A program made the translations under genes and the position numbers. Below, piece by piece: positions 1 to 9,338 of a stretch of 64,000 nucleotides of DNA (positions are counted from its first letter, which is position 1; each line of letters starts with the position of its first letter). The stretch is from Phymatolithon calcareum (lineage: Eukaryota; Rhodophyta; Florideophyceae; Hapalidiales), in contig OZ345357.1 in assembly GCA_977006965.1 (NCBI GenBank), forward strand, positions 2,232,001 to 2,296,000. The letters are read 5' to 3'. Below the pieces are notes generated by a model. The model did not search any database. It was not told the origin of the DNA and was given only the letters and a program-made list of their open reading frames with translations.

Positions 1-644
1 GAGTAAACAAGCAAGCTCTCCAAATGAAGTCTGGTCAGGGTGGGTGGAATCTGCATTGTTTTCAACAACGTTCGCCATGATACCGATGCTGTGAATCGTA
101 CTGTAGGTGTCTTTCTTCAACACCGTGCTGATGCAGAGAAGCATTTGATTATGCTTTCGTTAGAAATATACGCAACCGGGGCAGAAATATGTACTTTCTG
201 CACCGGGAAATTGAATTGGACATCATCTTTTTGAATACGAATATATTATATCGGCGTGGAATGTTAGCCGTGCGGAAGTGCAGGTACAGTAGGCTGCATT
301 GTCATCCACTGTCGTTTGGCGCATATCCTCCCGAGGTGACCTCGTTTGTCTACACACTGTCTTCTCATCGGTTGAAACATATACTGTATATGATCGCACA
401 GACAAGGGTAATTACTGTAGAAGCATAACACCCTTCTATCAATACAGCTACACACACCCTGGCAAACAAGACGAGCACATCCGACATTCGGGTGTAACGC
501 CCGCCCGTGCTACTCCTTCTTCTGCACAATCTCCATGCCTGCACAAAAGCCGACAATCACCTCCTCCGCTCGCCCGCTTCGTCTCGTCCTCGTGAGCGCC
601 GTGTGCAGCGTACTTCAATCCTCCCTTGCGCCGCCACCCTAGCA
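1..644. other. Gene-free 5' region upstream of ODC-like gene
   Basis: No convincing coding sequence was found. The stretch holds four copies of the 7-mer TACTGTA/TACAGTA (near 99, 285, 382 and 413) that recurs between genes throughout the window. It turns pyrimidine-rich from about 500 onward, just before the chosen start codon at 645, consistent with a 5' UTR or promoter-proximal region. Confidence 0.5.
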
Positions 645-1832
645 ATGCCCTCCCCCCTTCTTACCGATTCCGTGTCCGCACAGGACGTCATGAAGCATCT
701 GATAACCTCCGAAGCGCTCGGTGACGCTGCCGCCTTCTACGTCGCCGATCTTTCCGTCATCACCCTTCGTTACAAGCAATTCTGCACAGCTCTCCCGCGT
801 GTAACCCCCTTCTACGCTGTGAAATGCAACCCTGACCGTACGGTGATTCGGACTCTCGCTCGACTAGGCACTGGATTCGACTGCGCTTCTCGCGGGGAAA
901 TCAATCTCGTCGCCGAATCACTTCCCCCTTCGCAGTTGTGCAAACGAGTCGTGTACGCCAACCCGCACAAGGCGGAAGACCATCTGAAGTATGCCGTGTC
1001 GCGCGGTGTGCAGTTGATGACTTTTGACAGTCTTGATGAACTGCATAAAATTCATCGTTTGGCCTCCAATGCACGCATTCTTCTACGCATTGCTGTGGAA
1101 GATTCACTCTCGCATGTGCCACTCAGTTCCAAATTTGGCGCACATCAAGCGGAGGTCACACATTTGATGCGTGCGGCACATGCACTGGGGCTCAATGTTG
1201 TGGGCGTTGCGTTCCACGTCGGGTCTGGTTGCCTTTCTGTGCAACCGTATGTGGCGGCGTTGAAGTTGGCGAGATATGTTTTTGACGAGGCGATAGCGCT
1301 TGCTTTCCCGCCACTCACTGTATTGGACATCGGCGGGGGATTTCCGGGACATGATGCGGAAGTGCCTGTGACTTTTTCTGATATTGCGGACACCATTCGG
1401 CCGCTCATTGATGACCTTTTCAGTAGTGAGGTCGATGTCATCGCGGAACCGGGTAGGTTTTTTGTTACTGCTGCATACTCGCTGGCGACACAGATTTTGT
1501 CCGTGCGACAGCGAGGAGGTTCTTTTGATTACTATATTTGCGATGGAGTTTATGGTTCTTTTAAGGACGCTTGTCTTCTGGATACGTGCTACTCTGTTAA
1601 TCCTTTGTTGCTTTCAGTGGACTCGGGGGACAATGGGTCTTGTGTTCCGAGTAATCTGTATGGACCGACTCAAGACCCTTTCGATGTTGTTCTGCGCAAC
1701 ATTGATCTCCCCAGACTTAGTGCTGGTGACTGGGTGTTTTTTCCCAATATGGGCGCATATACTCTGAGTTTAGCCACCAACCTTGCTGGATTTTCTCAGC
1801 CCTTGGTGCATTATTATCATGATGACTGTTAG
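645..1832 (+). CDS. Ornithine decarboxylase-like PLP enzyme (fold type III)
   Basis: The 395-residue intronless protein matches eukaryotic ornithine decarboxylase, the PLP enzyme that makes putrescine from ornithine in the cytosol. Visible motifs in order are the PLP-lysine segment PFYAVKCNPD (Lys60), HVGSGC, the glycine loop DIGGGFPG, EPGRFF, the substrate-side DGVYGSF and the C-terminal NMGAYT. The reading frame is open to 507, but ATG 645 is the first in-frame Met and gives the family's usual N-terminus. Oddity: the segment that normally reads GPTCD, carrying the conserved active-site Cys (Cys360 in mouse and trypanosome enzymes), reads GPTQD (CAA codon at 1671-1673, Gln343); the following Asp is kept. 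This could mean altered chemistry, relaxed substrate choice or a regulatory paralogue. Family assignment is firm; activity is uncertain. It converges on the OCRL-like gene, 196 bp away. Confidence 0.9.
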   Translation: MPSPLLTDSVSAQDVMKHLITSEALGDAAAFYVADLSVITLRYKQFCTALPRVTPFYAVKCNPDRTVIRTLARLGTGFDCASRGEINLVAESLPPSQLCKRVVYANPHKAEDHLKYAVSRGVQLMTFDSLDELHKIHRLASNARILLRIAVEDSLSHVPLSSKFGAHQAEVTHLMRAAHALGLNVVGVAFHVGSGCLSVQPYVAALKLARYVFDEAIALAFPPLTVLDIGGGFPGHDAEVPVTFSDIADTIRPLIDDLFSSEVDVIAEPGRFFVTAAYSLATQILSVRQRGGSFDYYICDGVYGSFKDACLLDTCYSVNPLLLSVDSGDNGSCVPSNLYGPTQDPFDVVLRNIDLPRLSAGDWVFFPNMGAYTLSLATNLAGFSQPLVHYYHDDC

Positions 1833-2028
1833 AATCGCACGCATGCACTTGTCGATTACTGTACAAGTTTTCGAATTCAAATTTCTCACCGGCAGTTTTT
1901 GTTGCGCTTCTTTTACCACATGACCACATGCCTTGTAATGATAGAATACAGCCAGCCAGCATTCATAAATAATCCTAGATTCCATGCACAGGAAGCCAAC
2001 AAAAACAATGCATGCATGCCGACTTCTA

Positions 2029-4701
2029 TTACGACGAAAGATCGTAATCGAAAATAGCCTCTACTGCACCATTGCTACACAGCATCAGTAAAGTGCATAC
2101 AAACGATATCCGATCTTCCCAGTCGACTTGCTCTCCCTCTTCAACCATCACAGGGCCATTTTCTGGTGGAGGCTTCAGAATGACCCTTGTAAACAATTCC
2201 AACACACGAAGAAAGTAAGAGTCTCCTTCAGCGCTGTTGACATCCAAACGCGCTGGTGTACCGCGTTCGCTATTCATAACACTTGCCGTCTTCACGCCCG
2301 GTAGCTCATTGAGAAATGAGCACAAATATACAATAGTGTTATAAATAGGCGCTATTGCTTTCGCCCGTTGTAACGACAATTCCACATTATCAAGAGTGAA
2401 CTGCCCTTTCTGTGCCAACAATATGCACGCATCGTAACATGCGTACGGAATGACCGGTTCCTCCTGCGAATCGAGGAGCGCTATCAAGCAGGATGCCACT
2501 GCTGCAACCGTAGTTCCGTCAGGTATTTGACTGCCTTCATCGAGATACTGGCGCACAAGTTGCATTTCAGCATTATCGCAGCCTTCTAGGAATAAGTGTT
2601 CATTAGAATGAACGGCACATGTATCAGGTAGTGCGTTGCTTGTCTTATCTTTTGAAGAAAAACTGCCGTGCAACGGACAGCCCCGAATCAGATACGAAAT
2701 AAGAATATGTATCTCTTTCGGAACAGGAAGAGCACGGGATGACTGCGACGACTTTGTCGTTTCAGTCACATTTCCATTTTGATCCGCAGCGGCAATGACA
2801 AAAGGCTTCGGATGGGCAGCCAAACGCGTTATAGAGTTTCCAAAACAGGTTCGCCGATAGTCTCCAAAAACCGTGATGAAAGCATCCGACTTTCCGAGAA
2901 TGGAAAGCGGTATCCCGGTCATAATATTTTCGCTCCCCATATTTAACCTTGTCGAAACGCCAGAACCCGGTCGCACATGGGCTCGTAGGTATATGTGCTC
3001 CTTTTGAAATGGAGCCAGAGTAAATGATAGGCCATTGCCCGTCTCTCCAACCTGCAACCATCCTGGAATACTATCTTTTTCGATACATATCGTGATCGGC
3101 ACATGTCCAAGATTGTGCACAAAAACGGGAGCAGGAGCATCGACTGGCCTGTCAAATTCAACCTTTCCAAAGTCAACCGCCATGGCCGACAGAGATAGCC
3201 GTGGCCGCAATAAGTTTTGTCGTTTTCGTAAGTTCATGTGGATGTTCTCCACAGTCTTGTTCCGTTTTGTGTTGTGGATGACGCTGACATCAAGATCAAA
3301 ACACAAGCTAACCGGTCTGTGGTCACTGGAAAGTAACTCATGTCTCCGGTACGAATGCGGGCACAGACCGCCGCATGGTTTTCTAGATTGAGGAGTTATT
3401 GCATCTAGGAGCCCTCTAATAGCATTGTTGGTGCGCGATGATGACCGGATTCTGTCGCGCCATAGTACACGATCGGTCCATGCGGGTTTCCGTTTTAGAG
3501 ATTCATCTTCGTCCAATTCATAGCCGCTCCCGAAGTGGTCATATTTGTACGTTGGCGCAAAGTTCAATGTTAGCTCTTCGAAGCCTTGAAAGGCCTCACC
3601 GCTTTCCATGGCATTGATAAGTTGATCGAATTTTGCCAGCTCAGTCCAATTGGAATCGTTAATTAGATCGCAAACTGTTTCCACGGAGAGATCGTCAATT
3701 CTGTAGTTCACGTCGCCCACCCAAATTACGACATCATGGTCCAATAGACTGACCGTCTCAGCAGAGCCGACATCTGCTTGCTCCTCAGTGTCCTTATTAT
3801 GCACTGGATCTCGATACGAGAAGGGAGAGTGCTCCGGGGCTTGGATCTCGAAAACTGATTTTCGAACAACATCGTGAAAATCTTGGTTCCGACGTTCAAA
3901 GTTGTGGTCATGAGCAGCAAGATGAGTCGAGACGCAACATACCGTTTTGTCGTAAAATACAAAACGGCACGAAATACCGCCTTTGTTCCCTCCCGTTCGC
4001 ATAAAGCCGGTACCCGCTTCGACGATGGCGACGTTTTGCACAAAAGGGAGATGCTTCTTTCTGACCAGGACAATGAGGAAAACTCCAATCATTTGCCTGG
4101 CAGCAATAGTTGTATATGGACCAATCTTGGCAACAGCCTTTTCAACAGCCTTCCTCCACTCAGCTCCCCGGGTCTCGTCGGACGACACCGCAGAAAGTCC
4201 AGATAAAGATTGTACTTCTTGGAAGCCAATAATATACAAATCGGGAGCATTTTCAGGGTTGAAATGATCAGAAAGCCACAAATCCAGGTCCACAAGCGGT
4301 CTCTTGCCATTCACATTCCATGTAGTTGCAAATATGCGCAGTGTGTCGCTGGAAAGAAAGTTACTTTCCAAACGCAACAGTTCCCTTCGGATCCACTCGC
4401 GACAACCGTTAGTTGTGGATAGCAGCGTGACAAGGTCCGCTACTTGTTCATTTCGCTCGAAGAATGCCGCCTTCTCCTCCTCTGTCTCTATCGGAGAGAT
4501 GATGTCGGTGGTGTGATATTGGTCGCTGAAACCGCTGTTTAAGATGCTGTATTCATCAGTTAGATTCTCGTATCCTTCCTGACCATGTAGAACAGCGTCC
4601 GCGGTTGTGAGCTGATCGATACGGTCATCATTCGCGGGGAAAGGGGAAGTGCCGTTGCTTTCGGTAGCGAGAGCTCCGGTACCACTCCCAGCGCTCTCCA
4701 T
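2029..4701 (-). CDS. Inositol polyphosphate 5-phosphatase with ASH and RhoGAP-like domains (OCRL/INPP5B type)
   Basis: The single-exon 890-residue protein (start ATG at 4699-4701; the open frame runs on to 4803) carries the 5-phosphatase catalytic core. Motifs are TTWNVNGK (about residue 128), FQEVQ, WVGDVNYRI (about 327), KRKPAWTDRVLWRD (about 405) and SDHRPV (about 457), all needed to remove the 5-phosphate from PI(4,5)P2-like substrates. An ASH/PapD-like beta domain follows (about 490-610), then a degenerate C-terminal RhoGAP-like fold (about 660-890). This order is diagnostic of the OCRL/INPP5B family, which acts on Golgi, endosome and cilium-base membranes. Where an active RhoGAP has an arginine-finger segment of the FRxSG type, this protein reads FLEGC, so the GAP module is probably a binding scaffold only, as in animal OCRL. 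No N-terminal PH domain is obvious; the first ~70 residues look disordered. Confidence 0.9.
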   Translation of the reverse strand: MESAGSGTGALATESNGTSPFPANDDRIDQLTTADAVLHGQEGYENLTDEYSILNSGFSDQYHTTDIISPIETEEEKAAFFERNEQVADLVTLLSTTNGCREWIRRELLRLESNFLSSDTLRIFATTWNVNGKRPLVDLDLWLSDHFNPENAPDLYIIGFQEVQSLSGLSAVSSDETRGAEWRKAVEKAVAKIGPYTTIAARQMIGVFLIVLVRKKHLPFVQNVAIVEAGTGFMRTGGNKGGISCRFVFYDKTVCCVSTHLAAHDHNFERRNQDFHDVVRKSVFEIQAPEHSPFSYRDPVHNKDTEEQADVGSAETVSLLDHDVVIWVGDVNYRIDDLSVETVCDLINDSNWTELAKFDQLINAMESGEAFQGFEELTLNFAPTYKYDHFGSGYELDEDESLKRKPAWTDRVLWRDRIRSSSRTNNAIRGLLDAITPQSRKPCGGLCPHSYRRHELLSSDHRPVSLCFDLDVSVIHNTKRNKTVENIHMNLRKRQNLLRPRLSLSAMAVDFGKVEFDRPVDAPAPVFVHNLGHVPITICIEKDSIPGWLQVGETGNGLSFTLAPFQKEHIYLRAHVRPGSGVSTRLNMGSENIMTGIPLSILGKSDAFITVFGDYRRTCFGNSITRLAAHPKPFVIAAADQNGNVTETTKSSQSSRALPVPKEIHILISYLIRGCPLHGSFSSKDKTSNALPDTCAVHSNEHLFLEGCDNAEMQLVRQYLDEGSQIPDGTTVAAVASCLIALLDSQEEPVIPYACYDACILLAQKGQFTLDNVELSLQRAKAIAPIYNTIVYLCSFLNELPGVKTASVMNSERGTPARLDVNSAEGDSYFLRVLELFTRVILKPPPENGPVMVEEGEQVDWEDRISFVCTLLMLCSNGAVEAIFDYDLSS

Positions 4702-5206
4702 AATGACGTAAGCAACAAATTGCACATGGATATGTACCGCAGCGTAGCCAGCGGCACCTGTGTGGACTTGAGCAATAGGTGTTCCGCCGGACTGTAAAAT
4801 CAAGTACTTTTTGGGTTGGACGTAAAAATGTGTGCCAAAGAATTTCTGGTTCGTTTTGGGGCTAGTTTGACAGAAGAGTCACGAGATTTATTGAGTCATA
4901 CTTCACGTTCATTCAACTTCAATTTGAATTGCAAATAAGGTTCGTGTACGTGACGCTCAATGTGCATGGACGCTGAACCTACAGTATCATAGGCTGACTC
5001 CTACTGTCCAGAGCTAAAGTTATAGGAGCGGACTTGCTGAAAAACGACCGTGACAGTCAAGAAAACGACGAAAAGCGGTCCCGCTGAGGCACCAAAAGAT
5101 GGTTTAATGCTTATACACGTACTTGACAGCAGAAAGCTACACTAGCGAAGACATAGAACAGGTGCCTATCGTAGCCACTACACACAACCAATAAACTTGT
5201 CACATC
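4702..5206. other. Intergenic region between OCRL-like gene and metacaspase 3' end
   Basis: About 0.5 kb without a supportable gene. The upstream part would contain the promoter of the leftward OCRL-like gene; a TACAGTA 7-mer occurs at 4980-4986. The part near 5207 is the metacaspase 3' flank. Nothing else was recognised. Confidence 0.5.
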
Positions 5207-7020
5207 TTAGCAGATAAACACACGATTTGCGTTCTCCTGAGAGCATTCCAGGCACGGGTTCTGTTTGAAGCCTCCCTTAGACAGCTCACTCCTCACTTTC
5301 GACACAAGCTGGTAGAATGTAGCGTTAGGGTTCGCCGCGTACACATCAGAAAGAGTCTTCGTCAACGCCCCAAATGCCTCTCCTCCAGGAGGGCGAACAT
5401 CAGCCTACATTTCCAACCAGAACAACACGTTAGCATCAAAACTTCAAACGTCGGAAAAAACCAGTGTGCGGCAATACTTACGCTTGTCTCATGCGCCTGA
5501 CATCCAGTGATGAGGACAGCAACATCTCTGTTCATAGAACCACTCGTAGGTTTATACGCCGGAGCACCAGAACTGGTAACAGACTCTTTACCCTCAAGAC
5601 CGAGTCCTCCAAGCATACCAGCCAATCCACCCATGGGGTCACCTCCCGACAACAATGCACTGAGAGGGTTTTGCGGCTCCGCCTTCTCTTCCTGCGGCTT
5701 GCCAAACAAACCTCCAAGACCGCCAAGACCGCCAAGACCGCCACCGCCACCGCCGGAATTGTTGCCCTTTTTCAGAAAGCCGCCTAGCATGCCCATCATG
5801 TCGGGCTTACCACCACCACCACCGCCTCCTCCCATTCCGCTGCCACCGCCGCCACCACCGCTCAAAAGAGAGCCAGCCAGCGCAGCCAGGGGAGCGCTGC
5901 CACCCTGGCCAGTCCCTCCCTGAAGTTTGCTCAGAGCAAACTTGACTGATTTAGGTGAAACAAGAGACATGCATTAGAACATAGCGGATATAATTCGCAC
6001 AAACTCAGGATAAGAGCGAAAAAAACTTACGCATTAGCTTGCCGGCATCCCCTCCAAATACTTGGGCGAGAGCGCCATTAACTCCATTGCCGGTTGGCGG
6101 AACTTGCGTGCCGAGCTTTCCTCCAAGAATATTGGCAATAGTACCAATGGGCAACGAGCGAGAGACTGATGCTTCCACGGCACGAGAGCCACCAAGAATG
6201 CTGAGGAGACTCGCACTTTCGGCCACTTGGGTGAGAGAATCGTTATCCTTAGCGCCCTCAATGGCGACTTCTTGTCCGTCGAGCATGGACCCGGAATGGC
6301 AGCTATGTTTCAGAACAGCGGGGAAAGTTGGTCAGAACCTTGCGGGCTTCGCTCAAAGACAAGAGGAGTGGTAGAGAAGTGTGACATACCAATCGGTGAT
6401 CACGGTAGCCTTGCATCCTTCGGGGAGTTTGCTGAAGAACATCTTAAGATCATCGTCCTGACATTCGCAATCGATGCACAATGCAAAAGAAAGTTCAAGT
6501 TAGACCCAACAAAACGACAGCATTGGCGCAAGACATCGAGAACTGCAAATTGGGAGATGTACATACAGTCATAAGAAACATTCCTTCAAGAACAATAGCT
6601 TCATCCTTAGCATCTTCCTCTTCATCATCACCATCGCTAGGAACCTGAGTGCCATGTCCTGAAAAGTGGAAGAAAATGATATCATCCGGGGAACGACCTG
6701 TGCAAAGCCAGTTGAGTCCCTTCTTCACCTCAGCGCCGCTCGGATCGGGGCAGCTATCATCATCATCAATAATCATCTTAACATTCTCAGGCTCGAATCC
6801 CTTACTTTCAAGAATTTTCGAGATAATGCGGGCGTCATTGCAGCATCCTTGCACTGCGCATCATATTTCAACGTGACCGCGGCACACGTGCGAAGATAAA
6901 ACGAATGTTAGATGGGTCTTCATGCACGCAAACAGAGAGATGTGGAATCAAAAAAAACCTACACGCCGCCTCGGGATTCTTAATGTAGTTGATGCCAACA
7001 ACAACGGCGTACTTGCTCAT
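5207..7020 (-). CDS. Type II-like metacaspase with Gly-rich linker, six exons
   Basis: Spliced by hand as complement of 6963-7020, 6567-6853, 6390-6457, 6031-6302, 5482-5945 and 5207-5404. All five introns (109, 109, 87, 85, 77 nt) have GT-AG ends and frames join without a gap, giving 448 residues. The protein starts directly with the p20 fold (MSKYAVVVGINY), has the catalytic His in HFSGHGTQ (His86) and Cys in TDCCHSGS (Cys139), then a long linker, then p10 with GCQAHETSAD and a Cys-containing C-terminus ending FIC. Absence of an N-terminal prodomain, the long p20-p10 linker and the C-terminal signature resemble plant type II metacaspases, which are Arg/Lys-specific Ca-dependent proteases. 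The linker contains poly-Gly runs and GGLGGLGG repeats rather than the usual charged linker. This is the most intron-rich gene in the window. Confidence 0.92.
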
Positions 7021-7779
7021 GGTGAATAGTTTCTATAATCCCAATCGATCTCGAACAAAACTGCAAAGGATTGCAAGAAAGTACAGACGGGGATCGAGCG
7101 GGTTGATTTGCAAAGTTATGTAGATTCGAAATCTTATTATAGGGTTGGCTGGAACGGGCAAGTACCCAGATTTGACACAAAAAAGATTGTAGATATTTTC
7201 TGTTGCAAATATTTGAACACCGAAAATTCTCAATTGAGCCAGGGATGTTTGAAGAAAGAACGATGCACCCAGAAAGATCGGTTGGTCCCTGTTTCTGCCC
7301 CGGACTTTAGCTCTGATTTGAAACATAGGCGAACTACAGTACGCGTTTCAACCAGATTCTCGAGCTCCCCGTTGGTTTTCTCAATCAAACGACGTGCTGT
7401 ATCATACAGCACAGTGCAGGAGAGTGCAGGAAATAGCGATTTTTCTCATTTTCAACTTTTTTTAAAACACAGTTGACGAATTTTTATCGACCTGTTGATA
7501 TCACGGTTAGATTTTTAATCATCGATTGTCCATTTGAAACAAACTTACACGCTTGGACCATGCATAGGCATGGAAGACTATTGCTGACACTTCGGCAGAA
7601 GCAACGTATCCATTTGCAAAACTATCATACGTATGATACGCAAAGTTACGGATCTGGATTTCCCAAGCGAAACTTTCGATGAGAACACGTGTCATGAAAC
7701 GTGCCAAAATCGAAACTTTCGCAGTAGCCAAATTCTCATTGGCCAGATTCTGTTTGTAGTTTGTCAATATTTCAATTCC
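7021..7779. repeat. AT-rich region, left part of a GAAACTTTCG repeat interrupted by the Harbinger element
   Basis: No gene was found. The part nearest 7020 is the metacaspase promoter region. From about 7660 onward, copies of the motif GAAACTTTCG and its variants appear (for example near 7672 and 7713). The same motif is dense on the far side of the transposon (10952-11330), so the transposon probably inserted into an older repeat whose two halves now flank it. TSD copy 1 (TTA) is 7780-7782. Confidence 0.5.
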
Positions 7780-7782
7780 TTA

Positions 7783-7798
7783 GAGCACGTCCAACGCA
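7783..7798 (+). repeat. Left terminal inverted repeat of Harbinger element
   Basis: Sixteen bases starting GAGCACGTCC pair with the right terminus 10933-10948 with one mismatch, and directly follow the TTA target duplication. Confidence 0.85.
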
Positions 7799-8066
7799 GA
7801 GAGTAAATTGCCAAATGTCGTGGAAGCAGTTGCTGGCGCATCTCTAGCGGGCAGCAAATGGCCAACCATATTGCCAAATTGCCAAACAAATTGCCAAATC
7901 TGAAAAATTTAGCAATCTGTTTAGCAATTTGGCAATGGGCTACGTAGCTGAATTCGGATACGTTGCAGTCCTTAGCGACTTCTAGATCACCGACCGTGGC
8001 GAAGGGGTCAGGTGAGATCACCGCGTGGCCAGAAAAAGCGCGCGCCGCACCGGAACAGCAAACCCG

Positions 8067-9116
8067 ATGCTTCGCGTTTGGCGCGAAGCGGCAAACGCTC
8101 ATTCGTATTTTACCCGCGGGGCGGTCATGGCGCGCCCCATGAGAGGAGAAGCAGCACAAGAAGAGATGGTGCGCGGGGCCTCGTTTTCAGCCGACGAAGA
8201 CTCGGCGCTCGCACGATGCTGGGTGGGAGTTTCTGCAAAGCATGATGAGCAAGACGCCCAATCGTTCTGGAGCAACGTTGCTGCCGCTTTCGCAAAGCAG
8301 CCTGAAGCGAGCGAGCGCATCCGACTCGCGGGAAGCCTGCATTCGCGGTGGCAAGTACTCCAAAAAGCCGTTCAAAAGTACCTCGCCGCAGAGCGGCTGT
8401 ACCGTTCGAACCCCGGTTCTGGGGAGAGCGAAGAAGACGCTCTACGTAACATCATGCGACTCTATCAGAAGCGGACGCGGACGAAGGACCGCCATGGAGT
8501 TGAGCGCGATGGGCCTGCGCTCAAGTCTATGGGCGCCGTGAGCATCTTGCGCTCCTGCTCAAAGTTCAACGCAATCGGTGGCACATCGGCGTCGTGCGCG
8601 CTGTACACGCCCGGCGCCTATGCGTCGGGCGCCACCACGCTCGACACCAGCACCAGTACGGCGTCGCCTCGGGCGGCGTACACCGACACGCTCAGCACCA
8701 CGAGCGACGACGCAGCGCTGCTTCCAGCCACGCACGCCGGTGCGGCGCGTGCCGACGGTGGGAGTGCCGTTGCCACGGAGGCGGCCGCAGTTCCCTCGGT
8801 GAACCCGGCCAGGGGCCGCCCGATGGGCATCAAGAAATTCAAGAGGAAGGAGAAGGAAGCGCACCGCGGCGTGGGTCTGTCCGAAATCGCGGCGGCCCTC
8901 CTAGAGGGGTCGAAACGAAAAACGGCGCTGAAGAAGACGCAACTTCGTTTCAGTTGTATCAATGCACTTCCGGAGGGAGAAGCAAAAACGAAACTGTGGA
9001 TGAAATTCCTCGGCTCGGCTGAGCTAGGCGGTGAGGACGAGGAGGGCAGGACAGAGCGCGACATCCAGTTGACTAATAGATTGGCTATCGGTAGTCTAGT
9101 GTGCGATGAAGAGTAA
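8067..9116 (+). CDS. Harbinger-encoded Myb/SANT-like (trihelix-type) DNA-binding protein
   Basis: About 349 residues from ATG 8067 (a second good start is ATG 8127; the frame is open to 8025 via GTG). The N-terminal third, beginning RGASFSADEDSALARCW and continuing through FWSNVAAAF and SRWQVLQKAVQKY, matches the Myb/SANT-like domain of the second protein of PIF/Harbinger elements. In known elements this partner is needed for nuclear import and for recruiting the transposase to DNA ends. A low-complexity Ala/Thr/Ser middle follows, then a Lys-rich segment (KKFKRKEKEAHR) and a conserved-looking helical C-terminus. It converges on the transposase gene with about 220 bp between stops. No frameshift or internal stop was seen. 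Confidence 0.8.
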   Translation: MLRVWREAANAHSYFTRGAVMARPMRGEAAQEEMVRGASFSADEDSALARCWVGVSAKHDEQDAQSFWSNVAAAFAKQPEASERIRLAGSLHSRWQVLQKAVQKYLAAERLYRSNPGSGESEEDALRNIMRLYQKRTRTKDRHGVERDGPALKSMGAVSILRSCSKFNAIGGTSASCALYTPGAYASGATTLDTSTSTASPRAAYTDTLSTTSDDAALLPATHAGAARADGGSAVATEAAAVPSVNPARGRPMGIKKFKRKEKEAHRGVGLSEIAAALLEGSKRKTALKKTQLRFSCINALPEGEAKTKLWMKFLGSAELGGEDEEGRTERDIQLTNRLAIGSLVCDEE

Positions 9117-9338
9117 ACGCGAATCTTGCACAGTTTTTGCGCACCTGGAACCCGCTCGAGATCGACTGAACCAGGAAATCAGTCGACCTCGGACAGGTCC
9201 TCATTGGGAGATCCGCACGCACATGGGTTGGAGCTCGCGCAGCGCGGCGGCGTGCACGAGCACACGGCACAGCTCCACGCCGACCGCGGGGTGACGCAAA
9301 AACCAAACAAAAAGTGAAATTTTACCAGCTCTTCGGTG

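Noticed and set aside
5507-5923. 138-codon Pro-rich plus-strand frame
   Set aside because: It is the antisense of the metacaspase Gly-rich linker; Gly codons read as Pro on the other strand.
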